Assembly (NCBI RefSeq): GCF_000720135.1
Contig: NZ_JOIU01000006.1
Location: 196,526 to 260,525, forward strand
Direction of reading: 5' to 3'
Source: Streptomyces sp. NRRL S-1022
GTDB taxonomy: Bacteria > Actinomycetota > Actinomycetes > Streptomycetales > Streptomycetaceae
DNA: 64,000 bases
Within the stretch, counting starts at the first letter, position 1; each line of letters opens with the position of its first letter. Positions 35,864 to 44,698 of the stretch are shown in pieces. The translations under genes and the position numbers were made by a program. The notes under the pieces were generated by a model. The model saw nothing but the letters and a program-made list of their open reading frames with translations, was not told the origin of the DNA and did no database searches.

Positions 35864-36024
35864 GGCAACTCCGTGGGACCCGAGGGCTGTTCAGCCGTGT
35901 GTTCGATCATCCTACTCACGTCCCCGCCGACGCCCGGCCGGCCGGGGCCGGGTGTGCGGGCGACCGGGGTCCGGCACGGCGATCCGGTACGGCGATGCGC
36001 GGGCCTTCGCTGCGGACCGGTGGA

Positions 36025-37194
36025 TCACGGGGGAGGGACGGCGAGTTGGTCCACCACGGCCTGGAGACGGCCCCCGTGCTGCTCCGCGATCCGCCGTTGC
36101 CGTACGGAGCCGGTGCCCCGGTGCTGGACCTCGCTCAGCCAGTCCCCGACCCACCGGTCGTCTCCGTAGCGGCTGAGGTGCGGCTCGACCCGTTTCCAGA
36201 GTTCCTCCACCAGCCGGCCGACGGCGGTGGGGGCGCAGTCGCGGGTGTGGGTGGCGGGCAGGGCGCCGTCCGTGCCGTGCCGGGCGGCGTGCCAGCACGC
36301 CGCCCGCAGCACCAGGTCTGGGACTTGGGGCGCGGGTTCACCGGCGCGGACCGCGTCCACGGCGCAGCCGACGAGGGCGCGGACCAGGAGTGCGTAGGCC
36401 GTGGTGGCCGCGGGTTCGGCCAGCACGTCGGCGACGCGGACCTCCAGGGTGGGAAGGTGCGGCGAGGGCCGGACGTGCCAGTAGACCATCGCCGGGTCCA
36501 TCGCCGCTCCGCTGGCCACGAGGTGGCCGACGACCTCCTCGTAGTGGGCCGCGCCCCGCAGGTAGGGCGGAGGTCCCGCCACCGGCCAGCGGCCCCAGAC
36601 CATGGAACGCCAGCTCGCGTATCCGGTGTCCGTGCCGTCGCAGTAGGGGGAGTTGCCGGTGAGCGCCAGCAGCAGGGGCATCCAGCCCCGCAGGTGGTTG
36701 ACCGACCGTACGGCCTCCTCCCGGTCCTCGACCCCGACGTGCACGTGGCAGGCGTTCACCCCCTGGTCGTGGACGAGAGGCCCGAAGCGGGCCAGGAAGG
36801 CGCGGTAGCGCGCTTTGTCGACGACGGGCGGCGGGCCGGGTCTGCCGAGCACCGCGCTGCCCGTGGGCACGAGGAGGCAGTCGTACTCGGCGGCGGCCGT
36901 GGCCGCGCCGCCGCGCAACCGGACGATCTCCGCCTCCAGTTCCCCGGCGGTGCGGCACACCGCGCTGACGGTCTCCACCTGCGCCTGCGAGACCTCCGCC
37001 GTGGCGTGCGGGGCGCCGAGCCGGCCGCGGGCGGCACCCACCACGGCGGGGGCTCTGTGCGCGACCGCCCTGCTGTGCCGGTCGGCCAGGACGAACTCCT
37101 CCTCCACGCCTACCGTCGGCGGTGCGGCCGCCTGCGCGGGAGACCGGGGTGTACCGGTGACGACGGGGCTCACGGCATCAAGCGGCTCTGGCAC
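36025..37194 (-). CDS. Carboxylate-amine ligase of the GCS2 (YbdK/EgtA-like) family
   Basis: A 389-residue ATP-dependent ligase related to glutamate-cysteine ligase. The N-terminal TVGVEEEFVLAD is the family signature, with metal-binding Glu residues. NACHVHVGVEDREEAV, ALTGNSPYCDGTDTGY and PTLEVRVADV follow. Substrates are unknown for most members. The start is GTG 37194 behind GGAAGG. An ATG at 37284 would add 30 residues without family similarity. Confidence 0.85.
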   Translation of the reverse strand: MPEPLDAVSPVVTGTPRSPAQAAAPPTVGVEEEFVLADRHSRAVAHRAPAVVGAARGRLGAPHATAEVSQAQVETVSAVCRTAGELEAEIVRLRGGAATAAAEYDCLLVPTGSAVLGRPGPPPVVDKARYRAFLARFGPLVHDQGVNACHVHVGVEDREEAVRSVNHLRGWMPLLLALTGNSPYCDGTDTGYASWRSMVWGRWPVAGPPPYLRGAAHYEEVVGHLVASGAAMDPAMVYWHVRPSPHLPTLEVRVADVLAEPAATTAYALLVRALVGCAVDAVRAGEPAPQVPDLVLRAACWHAARHGTDGALPATHTRDCAPTAVGRLVEELWKRVEPHLSRYGDDRWVGDWLSEVQHRGTGSVRQRRIAEQHGGRLQAVVDQLAVPPP

Positions 37195-37583
37195 GACCAG
37201 CCCTTCCGGAAGACACAGGACGCACTGCTGTCGAGCTAGCGGACCTGGGCCACCCCCTGGCGTGCAGCGGGTGGGAGCACACATGCTCACCCCGGCGCCG
37301 AGCGCACGGCAAGCGACTGTCCGGACACCGTCGGGGCGGGCACACCGCGGGTACGGCGTACCTCGCCAGGGGCGGTGCCGTTCCGGGAGGGCGCAGGTCG
37401 GACAGCGGTTCGCGCACGGCGCGCCCGCGTGGACCGCCGGGCCGCACCGGCCCACCGCGACGCACGCGTCCAGAGGGTTCTCCAGCACTGGCCGAACTGT
37501 GACGCAATCCCGTCGGCGCCGGGGGCCGTGAGGGACAGTATGACCCGGGAAGACTTACACAACGCCGGCAGCAGGGAGGCCTG
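37195..37583. other. Divergent intergenic region, 389 bases
   Basis: This is the gap between the GCS2-type ligase (leftward) and the GNAT gene (rightward). It contains the alternative ligase start at 37284. Otherwise I see no repeat, hairpin or convincing promoter. Confidence 0.4.
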
Positions 37584-38387
37584 ATGACGGACGGCCGTAC
37601 GGAGTCGGTCGAATCGATGGAGCAACTCGCCGTGGTCTGGCGCAGCATGGTGCTCGACCGGGATCCCGGTGCCGATGTGCGGGATCTCCCGGGCATCGCC
37701 GTCCGCTGGGCCGACTGCCGGTTCGCCTTCTGGAACTGCGTCACGCTGACCGACGTCGGCGCGGACCCGGCTCTGCTCGCGCAACGGCTCGGCGAGGCGG
37801 CCGGCATCATGCGCTCGAAGAAGCGCCCGGGGTTCCTGTGGCTCTTCGAGGGACTGCTGGACGACGAGGCACGCGCGGAGGTGCGGACGGCCGCCGGGAG
37901 AGCGGGCCTCGAGTACGCCTTCCCCGGCACCGGTATGGCCGGAGACCTCCTGCCCGTCCCCGAGCCGGACCACCCGGACCTGACCTTCGCCCGCGTGACG
38001 ACGGACGAACAGCTGCGGGCGTACGCGGACCTGAACTCACGTGCCTACGGCTTCCCGCTGGAGGACGGCCGCGACGGGCTCCTCGGATCCGAACTGTGGA
38101 AGCACCGGGTGCACGCCTACCTGGGTCTGCGGGACGGAGTCCCGGTGACGTGCGCCGCGACCGTGGAGGCGGACGGCCGTCTGTTCGTCGTCCTCGTCGC
38201 CACCGCGCCGGAATGGCAGCGCCGGGGCTACGGGGAGGCGGTGACCCGCAAGGCCCTGCACGAGGGAGCCCGGGCCACCGGCCTGACCCGCGCCACCCTG
38301 CACGCCACGGCGGCCGGCGCGCCCGTGTACCCCCGCATCGGCTTCGAGCCCAACACGCCGGTGCACTTCTACGGCCTGAAGGTGTGA
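37584..38387 (+). CDS. GNAT-family N-acetyltransferase
   Basis: A 267-residue protein whose C-terminal half is a GNAT acetyltransferase. The acetyl-CoA loop is VATAPEWQRRGYGEAVTRKA (RRGYGE), followed by LHATAAGAPVYPRIGFEPNT. The N-terminal 130 residues form a second, degenerate GNAT-like domain seen in many actinobacterial members. The start is ATG 37584 after AGGGAGG. The substrate is unknown. Confidence 0.87.
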   Translation: MTDGRTESVESMEQLAVVWRSMVLDRDPGADVRDLPGIAVRWADCRFAFWNCVTLTDVGADPALLAQRLGEAAGIMRSKKRPGFLWLFEGLLDDEARAEVRTAAGRAGLEYAFPGTGMAGDLLPVPEPDHPDLTFARVTTDEQLRAYADLNSRAYGFPLEDGRDGLLGSELWKHRVHAYLGLRDGVPVTCAATVEADGRLFVVLVATAPEWQRRGYGEAVTRKALHEGARATGLTRATLHATAAGAPVYPRIGFEPNTPVHFYGLKV

Positions 38388-38414
38388 CAGGCCGGCCGCG
38401 CACCGGACGGTGAG

Positions 38415-38730
38415 TCAGTCCAGCGTGTCGAGGGCGGCGAGGACGTCGTCCGGCTCGGCGCGGGCGGTGTGGTCGCTGTCGGCGAAGGCCCAGCGGATGG
38501 TGCCCGAGCGGTCGATGACGTACGTGGCCGGCACGGGCAGCGTGCGCGGGTGGCCGTCGTTGACGCGCTGGAGGTCGAAGCCGAGCCTGTCGTGGACGGC
38601 GGCGAGGACGTCGGGGAGGTCGAAGGCGAGGCCGTACTGCTTGGCCGTGCCGGAGCCGATGTCGCTGAGTACGTCGAAGTCCAGACCGTGCTTCTCGGCG
38701 GGGGTGAGCGACTCGTCGGGGGATCTGCGG
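38415..38730 (-). pseudogene. C-terminal remnant of a peroxiredoxin (AhpC/TSA family)
   Basis: About 100 codons encode the end of a peroxiredoxin: SPDESLTPAEKHGLDFDVLS, AKQYGLAFDLPDV and TYVIDRSGTIRWAFADSDHT, ending LDTLD. There is no start codon and no peroxidatic Cys region. At the G-run at 38718-38722 the frame must shift by one to keep PQIP joined to DESL. The gene is truncated and not functional as read. Confidence 0.8.
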
Positions 38731-39001
38731 GACGTGTGCGGACCGGCCTGGTTCCCTCAACCGACCTACGGCGTCGGCGAGTCTCCGGTCGGCGGTACGT
38801 CCTGATGTCCCGGCCCCCCCCGGCGAGACCTGGCGCGCCTCCGGGACGCCGTGCCGCGCGGCCACCCCTGCCTGCTGCCCACCGAGATCATGCGGCAGCA
38901 CTTCCTGGCCGACCCCGTCGGGTGGCGGCTCACCGGATTCTTCGGCTCCGAACCCGCCACGATCGGCGACCACGCCTACGACGGACCGGCGGCGGGGCGC
39001 C
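38731..39001 (+). other. Unassigned sequence with a 60-codon gene-like fragment
   Basis: Codons from about 38851 to 39039 read MPRGHPCLLPTEIMRQHFLA and on through GFFGSEPATIGDHAYDGPAA, which has normal actinobacterial codon use. They run into the 3' end of the TetR gene on the other strand. A run of eight C bases at about 38813 precedes it. I do not recognise the protein. It looks like another broken gene at the same scar as the peroxiredoxin remnant. Confidence 0.35.
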
Positions 39002-39580
39002 TCACCCGCGCTGTGCGCCCGTGCGCAGACCGTCCATGACCAGGTTCAGGAGCCGGGCGGCGCGGGGACGCCAGTCGTCGTGCGGGTCGAGCTGCCACAG
39101 GCCCGCTATGGCCAGCAGGAAGTCGTCGGCGGTGACCCCGGGCCGTATGGTGCCGGCCTCGTCGTTGGCGCGCAGCAGCAGTTCCGCCGCCCGGGCCACC
39201 GGTGTGGGGGAGGGCTTCGCGGGGCCGCCGGGCGCGCCGGTGACCTGCCGGATCGCGTCGGCCAGCCCCGCCTTGGTCATGGCGAACTCGGAGAGCCGGT
39301 CCATCCAGGCGCGCAGGGCCTCGTCGGGCGCCCGGGTGGCGAGCAGGTGGTCCGCGCTGTCGGCGACCTGCTGCATCTCGTGGCGGTAGATCTCCAGGAC
39401 GAGCGACTCGCGGTTGGGGAAGTTGCGGTAGAAGGTGCCCTGCCCGACCCCGGCCTTCTTGGCGATCGCGCTGAGCGGGGCGTCCGCGCAGCGCGACAGC
39501 TCGGTGACGGCCACCTCCAGGATGCGTTCGCGATTGCGCTGTGCGTCGGAGCGCCGGGGTGGGTCCGTCTGCTGCGGCAC
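39002..39580 (-). CDS. TetR-family transcriptional regulator
   Basis: A 192-residue TetR repressor. The DNA-binding domain covers about residues 10-60 (RERILEVAVTELSRC, PLSAIAKKAGVGQGTFYRNF). The rest is a ligand-binding domain of about 130 residues that carries no diagnostic motif. The start is GTG 39580 behind a strong GGAGGAGG. It is divergent from the molybdenum hydroxylase operon, with two identical palindromes between them, so it probably represses both itself and that operon. Confidence 0.92.
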   Translation of the reverse strand: MPQQTDPPRRSDAQRNRERILEVAVTELSRCADAPLSAIAKKAGVGQGTFYRNFPNRESLVLEIYRHEMQQVADSADHLLATRAPDEALRAWMDRLSEFAMTKAGLADAIRQVTGAPGGPAKPSPTPVARAAELLLRANDEAGTIRPGVTADDFLLAIAGLWQLDPHDDWRPRAARLLNLVMDGLRTGAQRG

Positions 39581-39623
39581 TCGTCCTCCTCCAGGGCGTG
39601 GCCAAAACCTCACCCTTGCTAAG

Positions 39624-39667
39624 CGGACAGCTGTCCGTTAAGTTTCCAGGTAGCGGACAGCTGTCCG
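39624..39667. promoter_or_regulatory. Twin TetR operators, CGGACAGCTGTCCG twice
   Basis: Two identical perfect 14-bp palindromes occupy 39624-39637 and 39654-39667. Their centres are 30 bases apart, close to three turns of B-DNA, so two dimers would sit on one face. Both are preceded by AG. They lie 44-87 bases upstream of the TetR start and about 170 bases upstream of the hydroxylase operon. Confidence 0.88.
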
Positions 39668-39838
39668 GTCACGTCCACGATAGCGGCGGACGCGCCCCTT
39701 CGGCAGTCGCCAGCTGCACTGCTCGGCCCCGGCATCCCGCACCTCGCTTCGCACCCGCGCCTCCCGGCCCGCACGACACACCGTCCGTGCCGCCCGCCGG
39801 CCCCCCCGTCTGTCCTGGAAATGCGAAAGAAGCAGCTC

Positions 39839-40417
39839 ATGGCCTCATCGACGTCCAGTGTCATCACATTGCAGATCAACGGCGAGAAACACACACTGCC
39901 CGTCGATCACCGCACCACCCTGCTCGACGCGCTGCGCGAGCGTCTCGATCTGACCGGCACCAAAAAGGGCTGTGACCAGGGACAGTGCGGGGCCTGTACG
40001 GTCCTGCTCGACGGGCGCCGGTCCGTCGCCTGCCTCCAGCTGGCCGTGGCCGCCGAGGGCCGGGAGATCACGACCATCGAGGGCGTGGCCGACGGCGAGC
40101 GGCTGCACCCCGTGCAGCAGGCCTTCCTCGAACTGGACGGCTTCCAGTGCGGCTACTGCACCCCCGGCCAGATCTGCTCGGCGATCGGTGTCATAGAGGA
40201 GCACGCGGCGGGCTGGCCGAGCGCCGTCACCGGGGACGTCCGCCCCGAAGCGGGGCCGCCGGCCCTGACCGCCGAGGAGATCCGGGAGCGGATGAGCGGC
40301 AACCTGTGCCGTTGCGGCGCGTACGTCTCGATCGTGGAGGCGGTGGCCCGCGCGGCGGAAGCCCGGCGGGACACGGAACACGTCGACGTCGCGGGTGCCG
40401 AGGAGGCCGTGGCATGA
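39839..40417 (+). CDS. Molybdenum hydroxylase 2Fe-2S subunit (PaoA/YagT-like)
   Basis: A 192-residue iron-sulphur subunit of a xanthine-oxidase-family enzyme. It has the plant-ferredoxin motif KKGCDQGQCGACTVLLDG and the second cluster in FQCGYCTPGQ and GNLCRCGAY. It passes electrons from the Mo site to the FAD subunit. ATG 39839 follows GAAAGAAG; an in-frame ATG at 39821 has no ribosome binding site. Its stop overlaps the next start (ATGA). Confidence 0.93.
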   Translation: MASSTSSVITLQINGEKHTLPVDHRTTLLDALRERLDLTGTKKGCDQGQCGACTVLLDGRRSVACLQLAVAAEGREITTIEGVADGERLHPVQQAFLELDGFQCGYCTPGQICSAIGVIEEHAAGWPSAVTGDVRPEAGPPALTAEEIRERMSGNLCRCGAYVSIVEAVARAAEARRDTEHVDVAGAEEAVA

Positions 40418-41406
40418 GGGAGTTCGACTATCAGCGGGCGCACGACGTCGCCGGCGCCGTGGCCCTGCTCGGCGCCGATCCGGACACCCGCTTCCTCGGC
40501 GGCGGCACCAACCTCGTCGACCTCATGAAGTCCGGTGTCGAGCGCCCCGCACGGCTCGTCGACATCCGTGAACTCCCGCTGGACGAGATCGAGCCGACGC
40601 CCGAGGGCGGCCTGCGCATCGGCGCCACCGTCACCAACGGCGATCTGGCCGCGCACCCCGAGGTCCGGCGCCGCTACCCGGCGCTCGCCCAGGCGGTACT
40701 GGCCGGCGCGTCGGGACAGCTGCGCAACATGGCCACGGTCGGCGGGAACCTGCTGCAGCGCACCCGTTGCGGCTATTTCACCGACGTCACCCAGCCCTGC
40801 AACAAGCGGGTGCCCGGCAGCGGTTGCCCGGCCATCCAGGGCGAACACCACAACCACGCGATCCTGGGCGCGTCCGGCCACTGCGCGGCCGTCCACCCCT
40901 CGGACATGGCCGTGGCCCTCACCGCGTTCGACGCCGTCGTCCACTACGAAACGGCGGACGGTCCCGGCGAGTTGCCGCTCGCCGGCTTCTACCTGCCCGT
41001 CGGGGACACCCCGCACCGGGAGACCGCCCTGCCGCCGGGCGCGCTCATCACCGGCGTCACCCTGCCGCCCGCCCCGGTCGCCGCCCGTTCCCGCTACCGC
41101 AAGGTGCGCGAGCGCGCCTCCTACGCCTTCGCCATCGGCTCCCTCGCCGCCGCGCTCGACATCCGCGACGGCGTCGTCCGGGACGCGCGCCTGGCCTTCG
41201 GGGCCGTCGCCTCCCGGCCGTGGCGGGCCTCGGCGGCCGAGCGGGTCCTGATCGGCGCGGCCGCCGGCACCGAGACCTACGCCGCCGCGGCGGACGCCGA
41301 ACTGGCGGCGGCACGGCCGCTCCCGCACAACGGCTACAAGGTGGACCTCCTGCGCAACCTCGTGGTGGCCGTCCTGTCCCAACTCGCCGAGGAGGCCGCA
41401 CGATGA
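40414..41406 (+). CDS. Molybdenum hydroxylase FAD-binding subunit (PaoB/YagS-like)
   Basis: A 330-residue flavin subunit. LGGGTNLVDLMKSGV and the ASGQLRNMATVGGNLLQRTR block bind FAD. The segment RCGYFTDVTQPCNKRVPGSG through GCPAI to GHCAAVHPSD holds the four cysteines that in E. coli PaoB carry an extra 4Fe-4S cluster. This points to the aldehyde-oxidoreductase branch rather than classic xanthine dehydrogenase. Translationally coupled on both sides. Confidence 0.92.
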   Translation: MREFDYQRAHDVAGAVALLGADPDTRFLGGGTNLVDLMKSGVERPARLVDIRELPLDEIEPTPEGGLRIGATVTNGDLAAHPEVRRRYPALAQAVLAGASGQLRNMATVGGNLLQRTRCGYFTDVTQPCNKRVPGSGCPAIQGEHHNHAILGASGHCAAVHPSDMAVALTAFDAVVHYETADGPGELPLAGFYLPVGDTPHRETALPPGALITGVTLPPAPVAARSRYRKVRERASYAFAIGSLAAALDIRDGVVRDARLAFGAVASRPWRASAAERVLIGAAAGTETYAAAADAELAAARPLPHNGYKVDLLRNLVVAVLSQLAEEAAR

Positions 41407-43541
41407 CCGCCGTCACCACCGGAACCGCCGCCCACGCGCCCGCCGTCGGCACCGGCCACACCCGCATCGAGGGCCGGGACAAGGTCACCGGCGCGGCCCG
41501 CTACGCGGCGGAGGTGCCCTTCGCCGGCCTCGCCCACGGCTGGCTGGTGCTCTCCACGGTCGCCCGCGGCCGCGTCCTCGCCCTCGACACCGAGCCCGTA
41601 CTCGCCATGCCGGGCGTCCTCGCCGTCCTGGACCACCGCAACGCGCCCCGCCTCAACACCGACTACACCGGCCTGATGGGCAGCCGGCCCGACCCGACCT
41701 GCGCCGTCTTCCAGCACGACAGGGTGCCGCACCTGGGCTGGCCGGTGGCGCTGGTCGTCGCGGAGACCTCCGAGCAGGCCAGGGAGGCCGCCGAGGCACT
41801 CGTCGTGCACTACGAACAGGAGCCGCACGACATCCGGCTCAGGGCGGAGCATCCCGACGCCTACCCGGTCGACGGCCATATGCCGGCGGTGACCGGGAAG
41901 GGCGACCTCGACGCCCGGCTGGCCGCCTCGGCCGTCGTCGTGGACGCCGAGTACACCACCCCCGAAGAGCACCACAACCCGATGGAACCCCATGCGGCGA
42001 CCGCCCGCTGGGAGGGCGGACGGCTGGAGGTGATCGACTCCAACCAGGGCGTCACCTGGGTCGTCGGTGAACTCTCCAGCCTCTTCTCGCTCGACCCGGC
42101 CTCCGTCCGCGTACGCTCCGAACACGTCGGCGGCGGCTTCGGCAGCAAGGGCGTGCGCGCCCACCAGGTGGCCGCCGTCATGGCCGCGACCCAGCTGCAG
42201 CGGCCCGTACGGGTCGTCCTGACCCGGCGCCAGATGTTCTCGCTGGCGGGCTACCGCAGCCCCACCGCCCAGCGGGTCCGGCTCGGCGCCGACGCCGACG
42301 GACGCCTGCGCGCACTGGAGCACAGCTCCGTCAGCCTCACCTCCACGGTGCACGAGTTCGTCGAACCGAGCGCCGGGGTGGCGCGGGTGATGTACGACGC
42401 CGACGCCCACCACACCGCCAACCGCGTCGTCCGGCTCGACGTGCCGTCCCCCACGTGGATGCGCGCCCCGGGCGAGGCACCCGGTTCGTTCGCGCTGGAG
42501 TCGGCGCTCGACGAACTCGCCGAGAAGTGCGGCATCGACCCGATCGAGCTGCGCCTGCGCAACGAACCCGAGCGGGGCCCGGTGTCGGGCCTGCCGTTCG
42601 CCGGCCGCAACCTGGCGGCCTGCTTCCGGGAGGGCGCCCGCAGGTTCGGCTGGACGGACCGGGACCGGCGCCCCGGACAGCGCCGGGACGGCCGCTGGCT
42701 GCTCGGCACCGGCACCGCGGCGGCCTCCTTCCCGTCGGGTGCCGCGCCCTCGACGGCGACCGCGACCGCGCATCCGGACGGCACCTTCACCGTGCGGATC
42801 TCCGCGGCCGACATCGGCACCGGGGCCCGTACCGCGCTCTCCCTCGTGGCGGCGGACGCGCTCCGCGTGCCCCCGGAGCGGGTCCGGGTCCGCATCGGCG
42901 ACAGCGACTTCGGCCCGGCGATGATCGCCGGCGGCTCCATGGGCACCCGCTCCTGGTCCTGGGCCGTCCAGGCGGCGGCCGGCGAGCTGCGGGAGCGGCT
43001 GGCCCTGGGCGCCGACATCCCGTCGGAGGGCATCACCGTCCGGTCGGACACCACCCAGGCCATCGGGTCCCTCACCCCGGCCGAACGCCACTCCTTCGGG
43101 GCGCAGTTCGCCGAGGTCGCCGTGGACGTCACCACCGGCGAGGTGCGGGTGCGGCGGATGCTGGGCATCTTCGCGGCCGGCCGCATCGTCAACCCGCTCA
43201 CCGCACGCAACCAGTTCCTGGGCGGCATGATCTGGGGCATCTCCATGGCCCTGCACGAGGAGGCCGTCCGCGACCACGCCTCCGGCGGCCCCGTCGGCGC
43301 CGACCTCGCGGGCTACCACGTGGCCACCCACGCCGACGTGCCGCGCATCGAGGCCGACTGGATCGACGACACGGATCCCGACGACCCGGTGGGGATCAAG
43401 GGCATCGGCGAGATCGGCATCGTCGGCGCGGCGGCGGCCGTCGCCAACGCGGTCTGGCACGCGACCGGCGTACGCCACCGCAGCCTGCCCATCCGGCCGG
43501 ACCGTGTCCTGTCGGCCGCCGCGGGGGCGCCGGATGCTTGA
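41403..43541 (+). CDS. Molybdenum hydroxylase catalytic subunit (PaoC/YagR-like)
   Basis: A 712-residue molybdopterin-binding subunit. GHTRIEGRDKVTGAARYAAE opens the domain, EHVGGGFGSKG and APGEAPGSFALESALDELA contact the cofactor, and Glu670 in GIKGIGEIGIVGAAAAV is the expected catalytic base. PaoC-type enzymes oxidise aromatic aldehydes to acids; the actual substrate here is unknown. The 3' end overlaps the XdhC-type gene by eight bases. Confidence 0.93.
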   Translation: MTAVTTGTAAHAPAVGTGHTRIEGRDKVTGAARYAAEVPFAGLAHGWLVLSTVARGRVLALDTEPVLAMPGVLAVLDHRNAPRLNTDYTGLMGSRPDPTCAVFQHDRVPHLGWPVALVVAETSEQAREAAEALVVHYEQEPHDIRLRAEHPDAYPVDGHMPAVTGKGDLDARLAASAVVVDAEYTTPEEHHNPMEPHAATARWEGGRLEVIDSNQGVTWVVGELSSLFSLDPASVRVRSEHVGGGFGSKGVRAHQVAAVMAATQLQRPVRVVLTRRQMFSLAGYRSPTAQRVRLGADADGRLRALEHSSVSLTSTVHEFVEPSAGVARVMYDADAHHTANRVVRLDVPSPTWMRAPGEAPGSFALESALDELAEKCGIDPIELRLRNEPERGPVSGLPFAGRNLAACFREGARRFGWTDRDRRPGQRRDGRWLLGTGTAAASFPSGAAPSTATATAHPDGTFTVRISAADIGTGARTALSLVAADALRVPPERVRVRIGDSDFGPAMIAGGSMGTRSWSWAVQAAAGELRERLALGADIPSEGITVRSDTTQAIGSLTPAERHSFGAQFAEVAVDVTTGEVRVRRMLGIFAAGRIVNPLTARNQFLGGMIWGISMALHEEAVRDHASGGPVGADLAGYHVATHADVPRIEADWIDDTDPDDPVGIKGIGEIGIVGAAAAVANAVWHATGVRHRSLPIRPDRVLSAAAGAPDA

Positions 43542-44676
43542 CCTGGCCGGCGAACTGCACCGATGGATCGAGGAGGGCCGGGAGTTCGCCGTCGCCACCG
43601 TGGTGAGCGTGGGCGGCAGCGCACCGCGCGGCCCCGGTGCGGCCCTCGCCGTCGACAGCGCGGGCACCGCCATCGGCTCGGTCTCCGGCGGCTGCGTCGA
43701 GGGCGCGGTCTACGACCTGTGCCAGGAGGCGCTGCGCACCGGAGAGACCCTGCTGGAACGATTCGGCTACAGCGACGAGGACGCCTTCGCCGTGGGACTG
43801 ACCTGCGGCGGGACGCTCGATGTGCTGATCACGCCCGTGGGCGCGCGGGCGCCCGCCCGGACGGCCCTCGGACCGGCGCTGTCGGCCGCTGCCGGGGGCG
43901 AGCCGGGGGCCCTCGTCCGGGTCGCCCGCGGCCCCGCCGAGCTTCTCGGAGGGGCTCTGCTGGTCCGGTCGGACGGCACGTCCGAGGGCGGCCTCGGCGG
44001 CCATCCGGAACTGGACCGGGTGGCGGCGGCCGAGGCCCGGGCCCTGCTGGAGGCGGGCCGCACCGGCACGGTGGACCTCTCGGCGGACGGCTCGCACTGC
44101 CCCGGCGGTCTGACGCTGCTGGTCGAGTCGAACGTGCCGCCCCCGCGCATGATCGTCTTCGGCGCCGTCGACTTCGCGTCGGCGCTGGCCCGGGCCGGCA
44201 AGTTCCTCGGCTACCACGTGACCGTCTGCGACGCCCGCCCCGTCTTCGCCACCCGGAAGCGCTTCCCGCACGTCGACGAGGTCGTCGTCGACTGGCCGCA
44301 CCGCTACCTGCGGCGCACCGCGACCGACGCGCGTACGGTCCTGTGCGTGCTCACCCACGACGCCAAGTTCGACGTACCGCTGCTGAAGGAGGCCCTGCGG
44401 ATGCCGGCCGCGTTCGTCGGTGCGATGGGTTCGCGCCGCACCCATGAGGACCGCAACCGCCGGCTGCGGTCGGAAGGCGTCACCGAACGCGAGCTGTCCC
44501 GGCTCCGCTCGCCCATCGGCCTCGACCTGGGCGCCCGCACACCGGAGGAGACGGCCCTGTCGATCGTCGCGGAGATCGTCGCCGCCCGGCGGGGCGGCAC
44601 GGGCGTCCCCCTGACCGGTGGGCGGACACCGATCCACCACGAGAACCGGGAGCCCGGCAGGCCGGCGGTCGCCTGA
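43534..44676 (+). CDS. XdhC/CoxI-family molybdenum cofactor insertion protein
   Basis: A 380-residue maturation factor. The N-terminal part has VVSVGGSAPRGPGAALAV, SVSGGCVEGAV and LTCGGTLDVLI. The C-terminal Rossmann domain has MIVFGAVDFASALARAGKFL and VTVCDARPVFATRKRFP. Family members bind the molybdenum cofactor, allow its sulphuration and deliver it to the catalytic subunit. Its place as fourth gene of the hydroxylase operon fits. Confidence 0.92.
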   Translation: MLDLAGELHRWIEEGREFAVATVVSVGGSAPRGPGAALAVDSAGTAIGSVSGGCVEGAVYDLCQEALRTGETLLERFGYSDEDAFAVGLTCGGTLDVLITPVGARAPARTALGPALSAAAGGEPGALVRVARGPAELLGGALLVRSDGTSEGGLGGHPELDRVAAAEARALLEAGRTGTVDLSADGSHCPGGLTLLVESNVPPPRMIVFGAVDFASALARAGKFLGYHVTVCDARPVFATRKRFPHVDEVVVDWPHRYLRRTATDARTVLCVLTHDAKFDVPLLKEALRMPAAFVGAMGSRRTHEDRNRRLRSEGVTERELSRLRSPIGLDLGARTPEETALSIVAEIVAARRGGTGVPLTGGRTPIHHENREPGRPAVA

Positions 44677-44698
44677 GGGAGGGGCCCCGGCCCGTTGC

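Noticed and set aside
36025..37488. Longer form of the GCS2-type ligase
   Set aside because: The extra N-terminal codons show no family similarity. GTG 37194 has the better ribosome binding site.
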